Both the position numbers and the translations under genes were made by a program. A stretch of DNA of 64,000 nt from Chaenocephalus aceratus (lineage: Eukaryota > Chordata > Actinopteri > Perciformes > Channichthyidae): assembly GCA_023974075.1 (NCBI GenBank), contig CM043801.1, positions 31,405,990 to 31,469,989 on the forward strand. The letters are read 5' to 3'. The notes below the pieces were generated by a model. The model saw nothing but the letters and a program-made list of their open reading frames with translations. It did not search any database and was not told the DNA's origin. This document shows, piece after piece, positions 60,154 through 64,000 of the stretch; positions within the stretch are counted from its first letter, which is position 1, and each line of letters opens with the position of its first letter.

Positions 60154-62614
60154 GATCAAAAGCTTGCTGGGCACAGGCAGGCAGTTCGGAAATGGGAAGT
60201 CATCACAGCATGTGTTTCCGCTCATATTCTCCCCAAAATAGAAATGTGCATGAATCAATGAAGTAAGAGCTCTTTGTCTTAAGACTCCCTTTCATAGACT
60301 CTTAACTGTAGGAGGTATAGTTAAACTTTACTGCATGGTAATTTTTCTGGTAATACTTAATGTCCATTTGGCTGTAATGAAGATTGATTTTATATTTTTA
60401 AGATGGACTTTTGCTTTTTATATGCCTCCATGGTCGTTCTCAGAGTTCAGTAGTTTGACCAGGTTGAAAGATGAAGGTGAATGTGCAGGAAGGGAGATAA
60501 GACTGGGCAAAGTGCGATGGCCTTGTCACGTTCAGTGGCCGGTGGTGGCGTGTACGGTAGTGCACGTTTCAAGTGTTCACGAGTGGATGATTGGAAGCAA
60601 TTACTGAGTTAGTGCTTTTGCTGTCACCATGACCGACTAACTGGTCTTTAACTTGAGTATACAACGTGTACTTTGTCACACCATACAGAAAGTGAGAGGT
60701 AGTGTTATGTCCTTCCATATTAAGTTTACATAATGTGGAATTGCCTGTATGTAAGTTTTCAAGACTTATAATGAATGGCAGTAGATTCCCAGTATTTGGT
60801 TGCTTGTTGATTGGTCTTAATTATGTCAAAACTCTTCTTAAAAAGCTAAACCACTCGTATGCACTGCCAAACAAGTGATTTCTCCAACAATACATGTGGG
60901 CAGCCCCCCTTTAAAGCTTTTATATTCTGGGGTTCATTCTCTACAAGCTACCTATTTTTACATTGTTTTCACTTAGATTATTACAATAGTGTCCATTATA
61001 AATATTCACGACTACATCCAAGTAAAAAAAAAAGTGTGAAGACATTAAACTCTAGACAGTGACCAAGCAGCCTGTCATGAGATTCTGATTTAAAAAAAGT
61101 AGCTTACTCTTTATTGGTGCAAAGAAGTAACTAAATAGCTGTAAATTCAAAAAGGAAAACGGCACTCACTACACTGTAAATGACGTGATAGCAGCTGTGA
61201 GAAGGGGTAAGTGTATTTAAATGTTGTGGGCAACCATGGTTCTTTCCTAGTTTTTCCAAGCCGGGCCACTGGAACACAGGAAGGTTGTAATTATGGGCAA
61301 GCGTCTGGGAAATTCCAAAAATCTTGACTTGACTTGAGTACGGCATATACAAAAACTTTCCTTTTCATCAGGTATAACATGTGGACATTAACAGGCCTTT
61401 TTTGATGACCTACACTAGAGAAAATCTCGCGACCCTGATGACCTTTGCTCAGAAACAAGGAATGTATTCTGCTTAGGAATTCCACTTTTAATGTTATTTC
61501 ATTCCTTACTGTCGAGATAACGAGATGAAAGCGTCTTTGTGTGGCTCAAGGTCATTCATTCATGTTCATAGTTATGGCTCGTTCTGCTCCAGACAGATTT
61601 CCTCCTGTTGTTTTGATGTAGTGTTGCCTTTGATACGGACTATCTCTGCCTTTTCATCTTAGGGATTTAAAACAATACTACTGTCAGACGACTTCATGAT
61701 CAATGGGGCTTGCGCTGTACTTGAGGAGAAGACATTATTTCCGTGATGCTATGACTCATTTTGACACACACATGAGTCAGGAATATAGGTTAAAGGTTTA
61801 TGAAACGGTCTGCCAATCTCTGGCATTATCATTAATTGTGATAAGACATACAAAGTTTGGAGTCAATTATGTAGACAGGGCAGAATTATTACATTACACC
61901 CACCACATTCCCACACATCACACTTTACGATCAGAAGGTGGGTCCAGTAGACATTCCTGCATTATATCAACTAACTTTTAACAATAAAAGTAAAAAATAT
62001 TAACCTTTTTTTTATTTCCCACAAATATTTTTTTTACATAAATCACATTATTTTAATTAATATATTATATATTTTAATTTAATAACTTTGTGCATATTGT
62101 TGTGCTTTGAGGAAAACACAATATTTAAAGTGAATTACATCTACACCCTTCAATAAATCATTGTTTTCTCAATGTTATTGATTATTTGATTTGTCGATAC
62201 GATCTATAAAATGGGGGGGGGGAAATCCCTTCTCAATTTCCCATGTTAATTTACCAATCCCAAAGCATTCATTTTATTTAAAAATACGATAAACAAAGGC
62301 ATCAAATAGTCCCATTCAATAAGTGATTTCTGACACTTTTGCTTGATAAATAAGTGAAACAATTAATCAGTTATCACAGTAGGTTCCGATTGATTTAATC
62401 TGTATTGATTGATTAAAAGCTTAATTGTTTTAGCTTCATAGTATACAAATAGATGTTTTTGTTTGTCGATACTAAATATACTTCCACTCATACCATTATT
62501 CCTCTCATGTTAAACCTCCTATGACATAACATCAGGAGCATCAGCATGAATCATAAAATGCAAATTAAACCACAGACGCAGATTTCTTGCTTTATTGAAG
62601 TGAGAGAAACTGGA

Positions 62615-62810
62615 CACGTGAGAGCAGTGCTGCTTACAATCACCACAGCCTTCGGGGGTGGGCAGAGATAACAAGTATGACTCAATCTTGTAGAGTGGAG
62701 AGATAAGCTTGTTGGGAGTTTGGTTATCTCCGAACGTTGCCTGTTCTCTGGAGAGCTGCCTTATAAAGCTGCGGCTCCTGGCATGGCACCTTGACAGCAG
62801 GGTATTTATA
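62615..62810 (+). promoter_or_regulatory. Candidate regulatory block with E-box, GC box, three GATA sites and TATA-like box
   Basis: CACGTG lies at 62615-62620 and gggggtggg at 62654-62662. AGATAA lies at 62666-62671 and at 62701-62706, TTATCT at 62724-62729, and TATAAA at 62762-62767. All sit within about 150 bp of locally GC-richer sequence in an AT-rich region. No coding start that fits follows directly. Assignment is by motif reading only. Confidence 0.3.
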
Positions 62811-63924
62811 GTGGACAGAAGAGGGTTCGCATCACAATGGCTTGAATTCCTCCAAAGATGTGCTTTTGTTTCCTGACGAAAAAGAACAATACAGGACTCT
62901 ATTTTGCTATGAACATTCAGGCTTTGAATTTACTATTTTTCTTGCTGAAGTTTATTTTGTTTTTAGCTCTAGTATAATAATAATAATAATGGTATTGATA
63001 TGTGGGAGGTTCTTTATTGCTGTTAATGTGGCTGGTTGGAGTTTGTCTTAAAGTACTTCAAACATGAAACAGACAATACTAGTAAAAACAACTCACTCAT
63101 TCCACAGATAATAAATGAAAATATGAAACTGTGATATATCCATAGCTATAAAATACAAATGGAAGCAGAAAAATAAATAAAACCCAACACATAAAAAGAT
63201 GATTTTAAATGAACACATTGTGAACAAGATGCAAGCTTTGTAGAGGTGACACTATTTAGCTTAAATCTAGTTTGGTATTTATGTAATAAAACTATTTAAA
63301 TTACTCTCCTTGGCTAAAAGGCTGATACCCATAAAAAAAAACTCTGAAAGGGAAAAAACTTTTCTTTACAATGCTGTAGTTTTTTTCTTCTTCTACCAAA
63401 CCACACGCTTCACATGTGCTGCCCCTTATATAAAAATGCCTGCTCCGCAATCACTTGCAGGGCACAATCATTAGCCTTTACAATCTGTATTTATGGTTCC
63501 TCGAGATTAGATTACTTTCCTCATGCAAAAAACAAGAAGAACTGCTCATCAGTATCTCAGTATAAATACCATGTTCCTCTTATTATGCAGAATGTCTCCT
63601 TGGCTTTACATGAAAGGAAACAAAAAATGAAAAGACTGACTTTTCTAATTGTACGGTGTAGTGTGATTATGGTGTGCGCGAGACAGGGGGTTGATTTGGG
63701 AGCTTTGGCCCAGTTTGAGGTGTCAAAATCAGCCTCTCATTTGGCATGCATGCTTGCTGACCTGCAGCCCTTTGGGAGTGAAGTGTTACAGCCGAGTAGA
63801 GCTGGACAGCAGGGGACGGTAGCTGTTGTTAGTTGGAGACGAAGAAGAAGGCTTAGCTGGAGCCAATTCACTTTGAGTTCATTGAGTTCAAAGTGTGATA
63901 CAAAAAAATGGCAATTAATATCTT

Positions 63925-64000
63925 CATTTTCATTTAATCGTTTATTTAGCGGGGACAATGCACATTAATGAACACTTAAAACAAGAAAATGTAAATATGC
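63925..64000 (-). mobile_element. LINE-tail-like fragment
   Basis: The sequence cgtttatttagcggggacaatgcacattaatgaac resembles a dispersed teleost LINE 3' end in reverse orientation. It is cut by the window edge. Confidence 0.4.

Noticed and set aside
63414..63968. 184-codon ORF near the window end
   Set aside because: No recognisable domain. It runs into a LINE-tail-like sequence, so it is probably a chance open frame.

Overview
This is vertebrate nuclear DNA, almost certainly from a teleost fish. Genes are split by GT-AG introns. There are long (CA)n/(TG)n arrays, and the repeats are of types typical of ray-finned fish: L2/CR1- and Rex1-like LINE 3' ends, a tRNA-derived SINE, hAT- and TTAA-flanked MITEs, and a Ty3/Gypsy-type LTR element. 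No bacterial-style operons, CRISPR arrays or plasmid functions are present. I identified repeat families from remembered sequence features, not by a database search.

Positions 3822-26895 (+) hold the last twelve coding exons of a receptor-type protein tyrosine phosphatase of the R2B (MAM-Ig-FN) subfamily, best matched to PTPRK. They encode part of the first phosphatase domain (D1), all of the second (D2) and the stop codon. The upstream exons lie outside the window. All splice sites are GT-AG, phases agree, and the exon lengths sum to 1479 nt. The exon carrying the D1 catalytic loop has a one-base loss and a compensating one-base gain that scramble about 30 codons. These may be assembly errors or a real lesion. 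Most introns carry a MITE or LINE relic.

From about 26.9 to 51.7 kb lie the ptprk 3' UTR and an intergenic region dominated by mobile DNA. At 34.7-41.1 kb there is a retroelement cluster: a 2.4-kb LTR element on the minus strand whose interior is mostly a 60-bp minisatellite, a 5'-truncated L2-like LINE directly abutting it, a second short copy of that LINE, and a Rex1-like LINE fragment.

From about 51.7 to 57.5 kb lies a TMEM200-family gene, closest to TMEM200C. It has a probable promoter and non-coding first exon near 51.7-51.87 kb, an intron of about 3.4 kb, a single coding exon starting at 55342, and a poly(A) signal at 57474. Its reading frame appears broken once, at a G5 run near 56510. 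The remaining 6.5 kb has one unassigned small ORF with a predicted membrane helix (58979-59314), a long (CA)n array and a GATA-motif-rich, promoter-like block near 62.65 kb.

I see no evidence of a new multi-gene system. The main points to check are the disrupted D1 catalytic exon, the pairing of a PTPRK-class gene with a TMEM200C-class gene, the minisatellite-bearing non-autonomous LTR element, and the SINE and LINE that share a 3' tail.
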